From: Bacteroidia bacterium
GTDB taxonomy: Bacteria; Bacteroidota; Bacteroidia; NS11-12g; UBA955
Direction of reading: 5' to 3'
DNA length: 16,621 bases
Assembly: GCA_023228875.1 (NCBI GenBank)
Contig: JALOAG010000019.1
Coordinates: 1-16,621, forward strand
Shown here in pieces: positions 1 through 6,184 of this stretch. Below the pieces are notes generated by a model. It saw only the letters and a program-made list of their open reading frames with translations, was not told the DNA's origin and ran no database searches. Both the position numbers and the translations under genes were made by a program. The stretch's first letter is position 1. Every line of letters begins with the position of its first letter.

Positions 1-1395
1 GCCGCGCTGAAACACCCCTACCCATCTATCGCATGGAAAATTGAAAAGTACGGATATGATTGCTATGATAAAGACACTTTATTTTTAACAAAAAATGGTT
101 GGAAAAAGTATGATAGTATTTTAGATGGTGAGGAAATTGGAACTATGAATCCAACTACTCATGTCTTAGAATTTCAACTCCCAATCTCAAGAATTAAAAA
201 GATGCCAACCTCACAAATGTATGATATTGAAACTTATGACACTCATTTTAGAGTTACAGAAAATCACAATGTATTTATGAGTAATGTAAAAAATATTAAT
301 CTTAATGGACACGTCTATAAGAATGAATTGTCAAACTGGAAACTCTATCCTTTAAAAGAAGCAATGAACTCCAACTATCACAAACATCTTTATTCATTTC
401 CTAAAAATGGCAATATGGATTATAATATTAGTGATGAAGAATTAATGCTTCTTGGAGCTTATGTTTCAGAAGGTACAATTAATTTTTCTGATAAAGAACA
501 AAAGAAACCCAAAGCAATAAGAATTTATCAAACAAAAAATGGTAAAGAAGAATTCTATGAAATGATGAATTCTTTAAATTTTAGTTTAAATTTTTATCAT
601 GATAATTCAAGAGGAAAAGAAGAATCAGTTTGGGTTAGTGGTGCAGAAATCGCACGAAAATTCTATGCCTGGTGTAGCCATGGAAGTCATGTAAAACATC
701 TCCCGAATTGGTTTTATTTATTGTCAGAAAGACAATCAAAAATTCTTTTAAGAAGTTTAATGCTTGGAGATGGATGCTTTAGAGAACAAAGAGATATTTA
801 TTATACTTGTAATTATCAGCTTGCTACTGAAGTATTAACTCTTGCTCTAATGAGTGGTAAACACGCTACTTTAATGGGTGGCGAAAAAGGATATTTTGGA
901 AAAGGAAATTTTGGAGACTCTAATATGTTTCATATTAGCGTGAAAGAGAAAGAATTAAACCCTTCATATGTTTTTTGTAAAGATGGAAAAAATATTTCTC
1001 TAATTGAAAATTATAATGATGAAGTGGTATGTTTTGAAGTTCCTAATGGACTACTTGTGACTATGTATAATGGTAAAACTGCGGTTCAAGGTAATTGTAA
1101 GCAACTTCATCATATGCTTCGTCTTTACAAAATGATGGAAGACTTCCAGGAGACTGGTAAAGTTATTCTTGTCCCAGAAAACAGAGAGTATTTGCTTAAT
1201 GTTAAACTGGGAATGTATGACGAATATCAGGCAACAAAACTTGCTGATGAGTATAAAGAAAGAGGAACTATCTTGCGCGAACGTATGACAAAAGAATATC
1301 TTGGACAGTGCCATACTTATGATGCCGTTCATGCAATGAAACAGTTTGGTCTCAATTATCTTGAGAAAAAGATTAGAGAAGAAATATTGACTTAA
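1..1395 (+). CDS. RlaP-like predicted nucleotidyltransferase, C-terminal part, interrupted by an intein (5' end outside window)
   Basis: The reading frame is open from base 1, so the N-terminus lies upstream of the window. Removing the intein (bases 61-1095) joins a 20-residue N-extein ending in KYGYD to a C-extein starting CKQLHHMLRLYKMMEDF. This junction matches the typical 'YGYDtKhahHlvRLl' segment of the RlaP/DNA polymerase beta-superfamily nucleotidyltransferases (PF10127-like), which are common in large phages. The C-extein continues with a short segment like LVPENREYLLNVKLG and a helical tail, also typical of the family. The catalytic N-terminal GSx motif is not visible here, so the reaction cannot be read from this window. 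The final codons (LT stop) contain the -35 box of the next promoter. The family assignment is from memory of its motifs; the intein call is stronger than the extein call. Confidence 0.75.
   Translation, partial: AALKHPYPSIAWKIEKYGYDCYDKDTLFLTKNGWKKYDSILDGEEIGTMNPTTHVLEFQLPISRIKKMPTSQMYDIETYDTHFRVTENHNVFMSNVKNINLNGHVYKNELSNWKLYPLKEAMNSNYHKHLYSFPKNGNMDYNISDEELMLLGAYVSEGTINFSDKEQKKPKAIRIYQTKNGKEEFYEMMNSLNFSLNFYHDNSRGKEESVWVSGAEIARKFYAWCSHGSHVKHLPNWFYLLSERQSKILLRSLMLGDGCFREQRDIYYTCNYQLATEVLTLALMSGKHATLMGGEKGYFGKGNFGDSNMFHISVKEKELNPSYVFCKDGKNISLIENYNDEVVCFEVPNGLLVTMYNGKTAVQGNCKQLHHMLRLYKMMEDFQETGKVILVPENREYLLNVKLGMYDEYQATKLADEYKERGTILRERMTKEYLGQCHTYDAVHAMKQFGLNYLEKKIREEILT
61..1095 (+). other. Intein with LAGLIDADG (DOD) homing endonuclease domain
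   Basis: The intein is 345 residues long and starts at Cys (codon 61-63, CYDKDTLFLTKNGWKKYDSI, an N1/A block). It has an N3/B block around YDIETYDTHFRVTENHNVF and ends with a C-terminal block VVCFEVPNGLLVT...TAVQGN, followed by the +1 Cys of the C-extein (1096-1098). Between them lie two LAGLIDADG-like helices, LLGAYVSEG and LLRSLMLGDG, which carry the acidic residues of a homing endonuclease. The penultimate residue is Gly, not the usual His (GN|C); variants of this kind occur in phage inteins. The insertion sits next to the conserved histidines of the extein, as expected for an intein in a conserved site. Splicing should be autocatalytic in the host cytoplasm. Confidence 0.88.
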
Positions 1396-1415
1396 CTCAA
1401 AAGTTGTGTTATAAT
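1387..1415 (+). promoter_or_regulatory. Promoter P1 (family of ten), upstream of leader RNA and tRNA-Asn
   Basis: TTGACT (1387-1392), 17-bp spacer, TATAAT (1410-1415) with extended -10 TG at 1407-1408, followed by TATATTATA. The -35 box lies in the last codons of the nucleotidyltransferase gene. Transcription should start near 1421, directly before a stem-loop. Confidence 0.88.
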
Positions 1416-1423
1416 TATATTAT

Positions 1424-1671
1424 AAGGTTAAGGAAAACTTAATCTTCCTCTGGGAGTTGTCGGTTAAACTCACCCACTCAGTATCTGTCGTTTAAGATGC
1501 GTTCATACGAAAAAAGGGTTATAGTAGTGCTTACAAACCAGAATCCTCTCGCCCGCATAGGCAACAGTCCACAGGGTAATTCCTTAGGAGCGCTGTTAGG
1601 TAAGCCAGATCTCATCAACTTGTCTGTAAAGAAGTTGAAACCTTGGTAGTTATCGGTCAAACTACCTTCAT
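1424..1671 (+). ncRNA. Structured leader RNA upstream of tRNA-Asn
   Basis: About 250 nt without a convincing ORF lie between promoter P1 and the tRNA-Asn 5' end. The RNA begins with a 9-bp hairpin (1424-1432 with 1438-1446, loop GAAAA). It contains further stems: GAGTT/AACTC around 1453-1471, AACAG/CTGTT around 1563-1606, TCAACTT/AAGTTGA around 1615-1640, and GGTAGTT/AACTACC around 1645-1667. The first and last of these arms share the loop pattern GTT-RTCGGTYA-AAC. It also shares ordered short motifs with the long RNA at 4160-5412: GTGCTTAC, CCGCATAGGCAAC-like and GGTAATTCC. RNase P cleavage at 1671/1672 would release it. An ORF on the opposite strand here has no promoter or family match and is treated as chance. 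The RNA family is unknown to me. Confidence 0.55.
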
Positions 1672-1706
1672 GGATGTGTAGCGCAACGGTTGACGCAATT
1701 GCCTGT

Positions 1707-2313
1707 AAAATGTTAGCAGCGTCACTTAGAAATAAGTGAAAGAAAACATCGCTAATTCGGTGAAACCTTTCAAATGGCAACGCCGAGCAAGAAACTTAAG
1801 GAAGTGAGGTTATGAATACAAAAGCAATAGGCAATATTGGTGAAGCAAAAGTTATTTGTAAATTTGTTGAGTTGGGAATTCCCGTTTATATCCCCTTCGG
1901 AGATAACGAACGAGCAGATTTAATTGCGGAATTTAATGAAAAACTAAACAAAATACAAGTAAAAACTTCATTAAAAGCAGAAGATGGAAAATATATCATT
2001 AGTTTGACAAGTTCAACAGAGCATAGAAAAAATGGTGTAAGACACGTCTATTCTGAAAAAGATATTGATTATTTTGCATTGTATAACATGACAAGAGACA
2101 AAGTTTTACTTATCGCAGTAAATGATGCACCAAATACAGCAATTACTGTTAGATATGAAAAACCAAAAACAAATAACCAATATAATCCTTGGTTAGAAGA
2201 AAAATTACTCCTTGAAAAAGTTTTATGTGTAGAGACTTTACACGATGCACCTGAACAGTTAGATGAAGGTGAAGACAAAGTCCAGACCACAATGTGAAAA
2301 CGATGTGGTAAAG
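1707..2313 (+). ncRNA. Group I self-splicing intron in tRNA-Asn anticodon loop
   Basis: All main helices of a group I ribozyme can be drawn. P1 pairs exon CTGT (1703-1706) with GCAG (1716-1719), with the expected U.G pair at the splice site. P2 is TCACTT/AAGTGA (1722-1739). P3 is CATCG (1747-1751) with CGATG (2243-2247). P4 is TTCGG (1756-1760) with CCGAG (1783-1787), and the P4-P5 joining region has the family look (GTGAAACC and GGCAACGCC). P7 is GACTTT (2234-2239) with AAAGTC (2277-2282). P8 is CACCT/AGGTG (2248-2271). A P9-like stem is ACCACA/TGTGGT (2286-2309). The last intron base is G2313. The endonuclease ORF fills the P6-P7 region and runs on through P7, P3', P8 and P7'. Confidence 0.88.
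1812..2297 (+). CDS. Intron-encoded PD-(D/E)XK homing endonuclease
   Basis: 161 aa. The N-terminal half fits the small PD-(D/E)XK endonuclease family that includes the cyanobacterial tRNA-intron enzyme I-Ssp6803I (PDDEXK_5-like). It shows GNIGEAKV with E11, then GDNERADLI with D36, then KIQVKTS with Q49-V-K51, the expected order for the metal-binding and catalytic residues. It should cut intronless tRNA-Asn genes and so drive intron homing. The start ATG follows AAGGA at 1798-1802. The C-terminal extension after about residue 135 is encoded by the ribozyme core (P7, P3', P8, P7'), and the stop codon lies in P9, so protein and RNA sequences constrain each other. A free-standing paralogue at 13737 lacks this extension. 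Confidence 0.85.
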   Translation: MNTKAIGNIGEAKVICKFVELGIPVYIPFGDNERADLIAEFNEKLNKIQVKTSLKAEDGKYIISLTSSTEHRKNGVRHVYSEKDIDYFALYNMTRDKVLLIAVNDAPNTAITVRYEKPKTNNQYNPWLEEKLLLEKVLCVETLHDAPEQLDEGEDKVQTTM

Positions 2314-2390
2314 TAAGCAATACCAAGTGGGTTCAACTCCCACCGCATCCTCCAATAGCGAACACTAATGCTCAATCATATGTGACGTTT

Positions 2391-2416
2391 TGCAGTATCG
2401 GATAAACTGCATTTTT
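2391..2416 (+). terminator. Possible weak terminator between tRNA-Asn and tRNA-Glu
   Basis: TGCAGT (2391-2396) pairs with ACTGCA (2406-2411), followed by five T. No promoter lies between it and tRNA-Glu two bases further on, so complete termination is unlikely. It may be a processing or attenuation structure. Confidence 0.4.
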
Positions 2417-2418
2417 AT

Positions 2419-2492
2419 GGTTCGTTAGTAGAATGGCAATACGCTGGTTTCTCAGACCAGAGGCAAGGGTTCAATTCCCTTACGAACTCCCA
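2419..2492 (+). tRNA. tRNA-Glu(CTC)
   Basis: Acceptor GGTTCGT/ACGAACT (first pair G.U), D-arm GTA...TAC, anticodon arm CTGGT TTCTCAG ACCAG with anticodon CTC (2451-2453), T-arm AAGGG TTCAATT CCCTT, and encoded CCA. Its last 20 or so bases are partly repeated at the end of the neighbouring GIY-YIG gene. Confidence 0.88.
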
Positions 2493-2559
2493 AACAAAAG
2501 AGATAGAACGGAAGTCATGAGCCATTTGAAAAGAGAAAACTCTACTCTTCTCTTTTGTT
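2493..2559 (+). repeat. Inverted repeat, possible terminator before the GIY-YIG gene
   Basis: AACAAAAGAGA (2493-2503) is the exact reverse complement of TCTCTTTTGTT (2549-2559). A shorter alternative hairpin uses the second AAAAGAGA copy near 2530-2537. The 3' arm is U-rich, so it could end the tRNA transcript or form a 5' UTR structure for the endonuclease mRNA. Confidence 0.4.
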
Positions 2560-2583
2560 ATATTAAGAGTTTTGGAGGTAGAT

Positions 2584-3246
2584 ATGTCTTTTATCTATAA
2601 AATTACTAATATTGTAAATGGAAAATTGTATATAGGAAAAACAAATGGCTCTGTTGAAGACAGATGGAAAAGCCATTTAAAAGACTCAAAAAAAGAATCT
2701 TTATCTAAAAGACCACTGTATCACGCGATAAAATTTTATGGTGAAGAGAATTTTACTATAGAACAAATTGAAGAATGCTCTGTTAGTGAATCTTCAGAGA
2801 GAGAAAAGTATTGGATTTCTTTTTTTGATAGTTATCATGGGGAAGGATATAATGGAACTATTGGAGGAGAGGGAGTCACAAGAATAGATTATGATTTAGT
2901 TGTTTCAGTTTATGAAGAAGTTCAAAACCAAACAGAGGTTGCCAAAAAACTAAATATAGATGTTTGTTCAGTTAGAAGAATTTTAAAAGATAAAAAAATA
3001 AATACTCTTACCCTACAGGAGGTTGGCAGGAAATACAATGGAAATGCTATTGATATGTACGACTTGAGTGGAAATTTTATTAAAACTTTTCAAAGTTCAA
3101 AAGAAGCCGCCTTAGAGATAACTGGAAAAAATAATGGAACACATATAATGGAGGTCTGTAAGAGGAAAAGAAAAACCGCGTACGGGTTTGTTTGGAGATT
3201 TTCTAAACCGCTAACAAATAACAATCCCCTTACGAATCACCAGTAA
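2584..3246 (+). CDS. GIY-YIG homing endonuclease (free-standing, first copy)
   Basis: 220 aa from the ATG at 2584, chosen because GGAGGT (2574-2579) sits just upstream; an in-frame TTG at 2572 overlaps this site and is unlikely. The N-terminal GIY-YIG nuclease domain (about residues 1-95) has FIYKITN, LYIGKT, R27 in DRWKSH and the catalytic glutamate in SEREKYWI. A helix-turn-helix-like segment follows (about 112-140, NQTEVAKKLNIDVCSVRRIL). The C-terminal part is an intron-endonuclease-type DNA-binding repeat (IENR1/NUMOD-like: MYDLSGNFIKTFQSSKEAA, then KRKTAYGFVWRF). The last codons read through a degenerate copy of the tRNA-Glu(CTC) 3' end, which suggests insertion beside this tRNA. It is about 45% similar by eye to the second copy at 6478. 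Confidence 0.9.
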   Translation: MSFIYKITNIVNGKLYIGKTNGSVEDRWKSHLKDSKKESLSKRPLYHAIKFYGEENFTIEQIEECSVSESSEREKYWISFFDSYHGEGYNGTIGGEGVTRIDYDLVVSVYEEVQNQTEVAKKLNIDVCSVRRILKDKKINTLTLQEVGRKYNGNAIDMYDLSGNFIKTFQSSKEAALEITGKNNGTHIMEVCKRKRKTAYGFVWRFSKPLTNNNPLTNHQ

Positions 3247-3251
3247 ATTAT

Positions 3252-3280
3252 TTGACAAAAACCAAAAACTATGTTATAAT
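3252..3280 (+). promoter_or_regulatory. Promoter P2, upstream of long structured RNA I
   Basis: TTGACA (3252-3257), 17-bp spacer, extended TGTTATAAT with TATAAT at 3275-3280, then TATATTATAA. The first transcribed bases form a hairpin (AGAGCA, GAAA, TGCTCT) at about 3298-3314. Confidence 0.88.
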
Positions 3281-3289
3281 TATATTATA

Positions 3290-4030
3290 AGATTTAGAGA
3301 GCAGAAATGCTCTTTACATACAAATGGTACTGAGCAACACCTCGCACAAAACGGGCTCAAATGCCATCACTACAATTAATTAGTGGTTCGAGTCCACAAT
3401 AAAAAAGGTACTAATTATTGAATATAGGATGGCAAAACAGTTGATGAGAGCCGAAAGCCGTCAACCTGTCCCTAAAGTTACTCTCTGATGTGGGGACAGA
3501 AAGAGAGTAACTCGGAGTGCAAGTAAGAAGCCTTCACGTGGCGCACTCTGTTATAGGCCTATCAGGCACTCACTAATTCTTACATTAGTCACCGTTCCAT
3601 TACTTATAATGGGAATTTAGAAGGTAATCCCTTCTGCGGTGTATGACTTACATTTTGTCCTACTGACGATTGGTAGTTAGTTCTTTCAGAACTACGAACC
3701 AGAGATGGAAAGGAAGAGATTAATCAGTATATAGCTCTTTATTGTAAGTCGGGTTTCACACTACCGCAAAATGTGAGTATATTATCCCTTTTGACTTTAC
3801 CTAAAGGGCGCCGAACATTCAAAAGATAAGGCGTAAAACGGTTACTAGGCGATAAGACTAGTCTTTTGACCTTCTTTAACAGGATAGTTAAAGGCTAAAG
3901 AGAGTATAATGTGATGTTTCTCAATTCATGAAAAATTGATTCTCTTATTGACGACAACGTACTACCCCAAAATAGTTCAGCTCGTTGTAGATAGGGACAA
4001 TTTCCCAAAACCCTATCACCCACCTTTCAT
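3290..4030 (+). ncRNA. Long structured RNA I (about 740 nt), no ORF, upstream of tRNA-Glu(TTC)
   Basis: This promoter-driven stretch has no ORF of note but is packed with complementary segments. There is a 5' GAAA-capped hairpin and a long arm with ATGGTA/TGCCAT and TGAGC/GCTCA (3324-3366). A T-arm mimic GTGG TTCGAGT CCAC lies at 3383-3397. A clear H-type pseudoknot has stem 1 at 3466-3472 with 3493-3499 (CTGTCCC/GGGACAG) and stem 2 at 3476-3486 with 3502-3512 (AGTTACTCTCT/AGAGAGTAACT). Further stems include CCATTA/TAATGG, AGAAGG/CCTTCT, CACCG/CGGTG, GACTTACA/TGTAAGTC, CCCTTT/AAAGGG, TCAAAAGA/TCTTTTGA, CTTTAAC/GTTAAAG and GATAGGG/CCCTATC. Length, promoter, phage setting and an adjoining tRNA recall the GOLLD and ROOL families, but I cannot confirm membership. 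Confidence 0.7.
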
Positions 4031-4107
4031 CGTGCGCTAGTAGAGTTGATTAATACGCCGGCCTTTCAAGTCGGAGATGACGGGTTTGAACCCCGTGCGC
4101 ATGACCA
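4031..4107 (+). tRNA. tRNA-Glu(TTC)
   Basis: Acceptor CGTGCGC/GCGCATG, D-arm GTA...TAC, anticodon arm CCGGC CTTTCAA GTCGG with anticodon TTC, T-arm ACGGG TTTGAAC CCCGT, A73 and encoded CCA. It follows long RNA I without a gap, so RNase P cleavage would define the 3' end of that RNA. Confidence 0.92.
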
Positions 4108-4125
4108 AAAAAAATACGGAAACAT

Positions 4126-4154
4126 TTGACAAAAGTCAAAAACCATGTTATAAT
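4126..4154 (+). promoter_or_regulatory. Promoter P3, upstream of long structured RNA II
   Basis: TTGACA (4126-4131), 17-bp spacer, TATAAT (4149-4154) with TG at 4146-4147, then TATATTATAA. The -35 region is palindromic (TTTGAC AAAA GTCAAA). Confidence 0.88.
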
Positions 4155-4159
4155 TATAT

Positions 4160-5412
4160 TATAAGATAAAAAAGCACCTTGACATTACTAATAAATAATC
4201 TAACTCAGTGAAGAGCGGCTAATCACCGTGCGGAGAGTTTGGGTAGTTGAATGGTCTTAGAATGGGATACTGTTCATAAGGTCATTAGAAAGAAATAGCG
4301 ATATTTCTAGACTTAAGAGAAACTCTTAATAACAACCAAACGTGCTTACTGTATTAGAAAAAAGAACAAAAATACAACCCTTTTCGTCACCGCAATAGGC
4401 AACCCAGCGGGTAGAAGCCAATAAGTTATTGATGGGAGTCAATAAACCTCTGTTGGTAATTCCAAACCAAGGTGATTCGTCGTGATACGCAGAAATGCGA
4501 GTATAAGAAAAGTAGTTGATTCAAGTAGCCTAAGACGATTAAATACTGGACATAGCCGTTCCGGGGATCATTTTTTATATGATAAATATTCTGAATGATA
4601 GGTGAAAGTTATAGGTGCAAATCCTATGCGTGCTAGGCTGTAATGGCTAGGCAGGAAGTTAGAGTTCGCTACTCGAAGCTCAGACCTGTCTACACGGTGA
4701 TTGAATGTTCCCTAATATAGTTGGTAAGGCGAAAGTCTAGAATTATTTATTAGTAATGTTAAGGTTCTTGACGTTTAGGGACGTTATAGTGAGAACAAAA
4801 CCTTCAGGTTAACTCTTGAGAGAGTTATCAGTAAGAGCTAAAATCTCACATTACACGCCCAAATCCCTGAATATAGTGTGGCGGCGAAAAGGGTAACGGT
4901 AGCCAGTCCGTTTAGGGTTCAAAAAGAAAGCCAAAATCCTCTTCAAAAGAGGGGTTGCTACCAAACTTTCCAGTTCTTTGGATAAAAGCAAGCGAACTGT
5001 ACCCTCTTGATTGGGACAAATTAAGCGATAGAGAAAATCGAAAAACTCACTGTTCTCTGCACAGAAAGGAGTGATACCTGTTAAGTTATACAGGAAGGAG
5101 CATCAACTAGAAGAGATGCAAGCCAAAACAGTGAGGCTTAAGTCGTGCACAGACAAGTATGTGGTTCTCTTGCCCAGAGGCTACCTTAACATTGTAGGGT
5201 TGTTAGGCTGAGACAAATTCTCCAAAGGGGGAACAAGCCGGAATTGCATATTCCGTCAAAAGACTCGTACGCTCTCTTTATGCACTTACTAATCGTAAGT
5301 AAGCAGTGGTTGTAGGTATCCGTTTGAGGCTAACATAAACCTTCTAAGAAGAAAACTTATTAAATTGGTAGTACCGCCGGAGTACTTTAGCATGAGCATC
5401 CGGCATCCATAT
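4160..5412 (+). ncRNA. Long structured RNA II (about 1.25 kb, two domains), upstream of tRNA-Ile(GAT)
   Basis: No convincing ORF lies in about 1.25 kb after promoter P3. Domain A (about 4176-4765) is closed by a 27-bp long-range helix: 4176-4199 pairs with 4742-4765 (one G.U), and CTA 4200-4202 pairs with TAG 4738-4740 after one bulged A. Inside it, AATCACCGTG (4221-4230) pairs with CACGGTGATT (4693-4702). Local stems include AGAAATA-GCGA-TATTTCT, TTAAGAG/CTCTTAA and ATACGCA-GAAA-TGCGAGTAT. Domain B (about 4770-5412) has AACTCT/AGAGTT, GTGAGA/TCTCAC, CAGTTC/GAACTG, CTCACTGTT/AACAGTGAG enclosing CCTGT/ACAGG and GCATC/GATGC, CGGAAT/ATTCCG, CTTAC/GTAAG and GCCGGA/TCCGGC. Domain A alone is close to the length I remember for ROOL RNAs (roughly 0.6 kb). 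The small ORF in the last part overlaps tRNA-Ile and is rejected. Confidence 0.72.
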
Positions 5413-5489
5413 AGTAGTGTACCCAAACGGTCAAGGGGAACGTCTGATACGCGTTTAGCCAGTAGGTTCGACTCCTACCACTACTACCA
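5413..5489 (+). tRNA. tRNA-Ile(GAT)
   Basis: Acceptor AGTAGTG/CACTACT, D-arm CCC AAACGGTCAA GGG, anticodon arm AACGT CTGATAC GCGTT with anticodon GAT, T-arm GTAGG TTCGACT CCTAC, A73, encoded CCA. It lies at the 3' end of long RNA II. Confidence 0.9.
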
Positions 5490-5523
5490 TTATCTTTTAG
5501 AGATAAAAATTTCAAACTTTTAT

Positions 5524-5578
5524 ATAATCACCTCTATGCGACTCTACATATTATATAGAAGGACATGGAGGTGATTAT
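5524..5578 (+). promoter_or_regulatory. Hairpin hiding the ribosome binding site of the HNH gene
   Basis: ATAATCACCTC (5524-5534) is the exact reverse complement of GAGGTGATTAT (5568-5578). The 3' arm contains nearly the whole Shine-Dalgarno sequence GGAGGTGA (5567-5574) and touches the GTG start codon at 5579. Such sequestering hairpins are known for phage intron endonucleases such as I-TevI. The second GIY-YIG gene has the same ribosome binding site block without the upstream complementary arm. Confidence 0.7.
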
Positions 5579-6184
5579 GTGTCTTATCAAGACGTTAAAA
5601 ACACAAGAGAAAGAAATAAAAAAAGACTTGTTGCAGGTTTTGGAGGGTTACAATGTCCAATTTGTGGCTTTGTTGGCCCAGAAGTAGTTTTTGATTTTCA
5701 TCATTTAGATGCTACTCAAAAAGATTTCCCAGTTTGTCAAGTTTTAAACCGAAGTTTTGAGACTCTTTGTAACGAAGCAGAGAAATGTACTTTAATTTGT
5801 GCAAATTGTCATAGAATGGTAACAAATAATTTTATTAATTTAAATAATTATCAATTACCAAAATTTAATAAAGAAATTGCAGAAAAATGTTTAAAAAACA
5901 ACTGTAATGTTTGTGGGATTGAAATTAGTTTATCTATGACAATCTGTAAAGAGTGTAAATCAAAAAAAATAAAAGATGGAATGGAAAAAGCCAAAAAAGA
6001 AAAAGAAAATTTTATTTCTCGTGAAGAATTAAAAAACAAGATTAGAAAAATTCCTTTTACAAAAATTGCTCAAGAATTTAGAGTTAGTGATAATGCAATT
6101 AGAAGATGGTGTGATAGACATAGTCTTCCAAGAACAAAAAAAGAAATTGATTCCTATTCAGATGAAGAATGGCTAAATATTTGA
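5579..6184 (+). CDS. HNH homing endonuclease with extra zinc ribbon and helix-turn-helix
   Basis: 201 aa, read from GTG at 5579 after GGAGGTGA (5567-5574). An ATG two bases earlier is in another frame and gives only a short peptide. The HNH fold is seen as C26-P-I-C29, then D39-F-H41-H42-L-D, then C74-A-N-C77-H78, with two structural zinc-binding CxxC pairs. A second zinc ribbon follows (C109/C112 and C123/C126). The C-terminus holds a helix-turn-helix (about 150-190, IAQEFRVSDNAIRRWC), a likely DNA-recognition part. It is free-standing, between tRNA-Ile and tRNA-Asp, with no intron core visible around it. The stop codon TGA overlaps the -35 box of promoter P4. Translation is likely held down by the upstream hairpin. 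Confidence 0.88.
   Translation: MSYQDVKNTRERNKKRLVAGFGGLQCPICGFVGPEVVFDFHHLDATQKDFPVCQVLNRSFETLCNEAEKCTLICANCHRMVTNNFINLNNYQLPKFNKEIAEKCLKNNCNVCGIEISLSMTICKECKSKKIKDGMEKAKKEKENFISREELKNKIRKIPFTKIAQEFRVSDNAIRRWCDRHSLPRTKKEIDSYSDEEWLNI

Larger units (their letters stand above)
1672..2354 (+). tRNA. tRNA-Asn(GTT), split by a group I intron
   Basis: The 5' exon is 1672-1706 and the 3' exon is 2314-2354. The acceptor GGATGTG pairs with CGCATCC (2344-2350), followed by T73 and encoded CCA. The D-stem is GCG/CGC. The anticodon stem ATTGC (1698-1702) pairs exactly with GCAAT (2317-2321). The joined loop is C-T-G-T|T-A-A, giving anticodon GTT, the standard tRNA-Asn loop. The T-arm is GTGGG TTCAACT CCCAC. 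The intron lies between anticodon positions 35 and 36. The two halves fit each other in both the acceptor and anticodon stems, which makes the split assignment strong. Confidence 0.9.

Noticed and set aside
1478..1780. 100-aa ORF on the minus strand
   Set aside because: It lies opposite the leader RNA and the tRNA-Asn 5' exon, has no minus-strand promoter or ribosome binding site that I can see, and its frame is explained by structured RNA sequence.
3440..3475. Hammerhead-like motif (TTGATGAG ... CGAAAG)
   Set aside because: It resembles the hammerhead core, but stem II does not form and the required GAAAC box is absent. The bases are better explained by a GTTGA/TCAAC arm.
4612..4640. T-arm-like hairpin ATAGG TGCAAAT CCTAT suggesting a tRNA
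   Set aside because: No matching acceptor, D-arm or anticodon arm surrounds it; it is taken as a local stem of domain A.
4774..4795. Possible promoter TTGACG ... TATAGT between domains A and B of long RNA II
   Set aside because: The spacer is only about 11 bp, and it lacks the TGn and the downstream tail seen in the other ten promoters.
5365..5574. 69-aa ORF on the plus strand
   Set aside because: It runs straight through tRNA-Ile(GAT) and the hairpin before the HNH gene and has no ribosome binding site or recognisable protein features.
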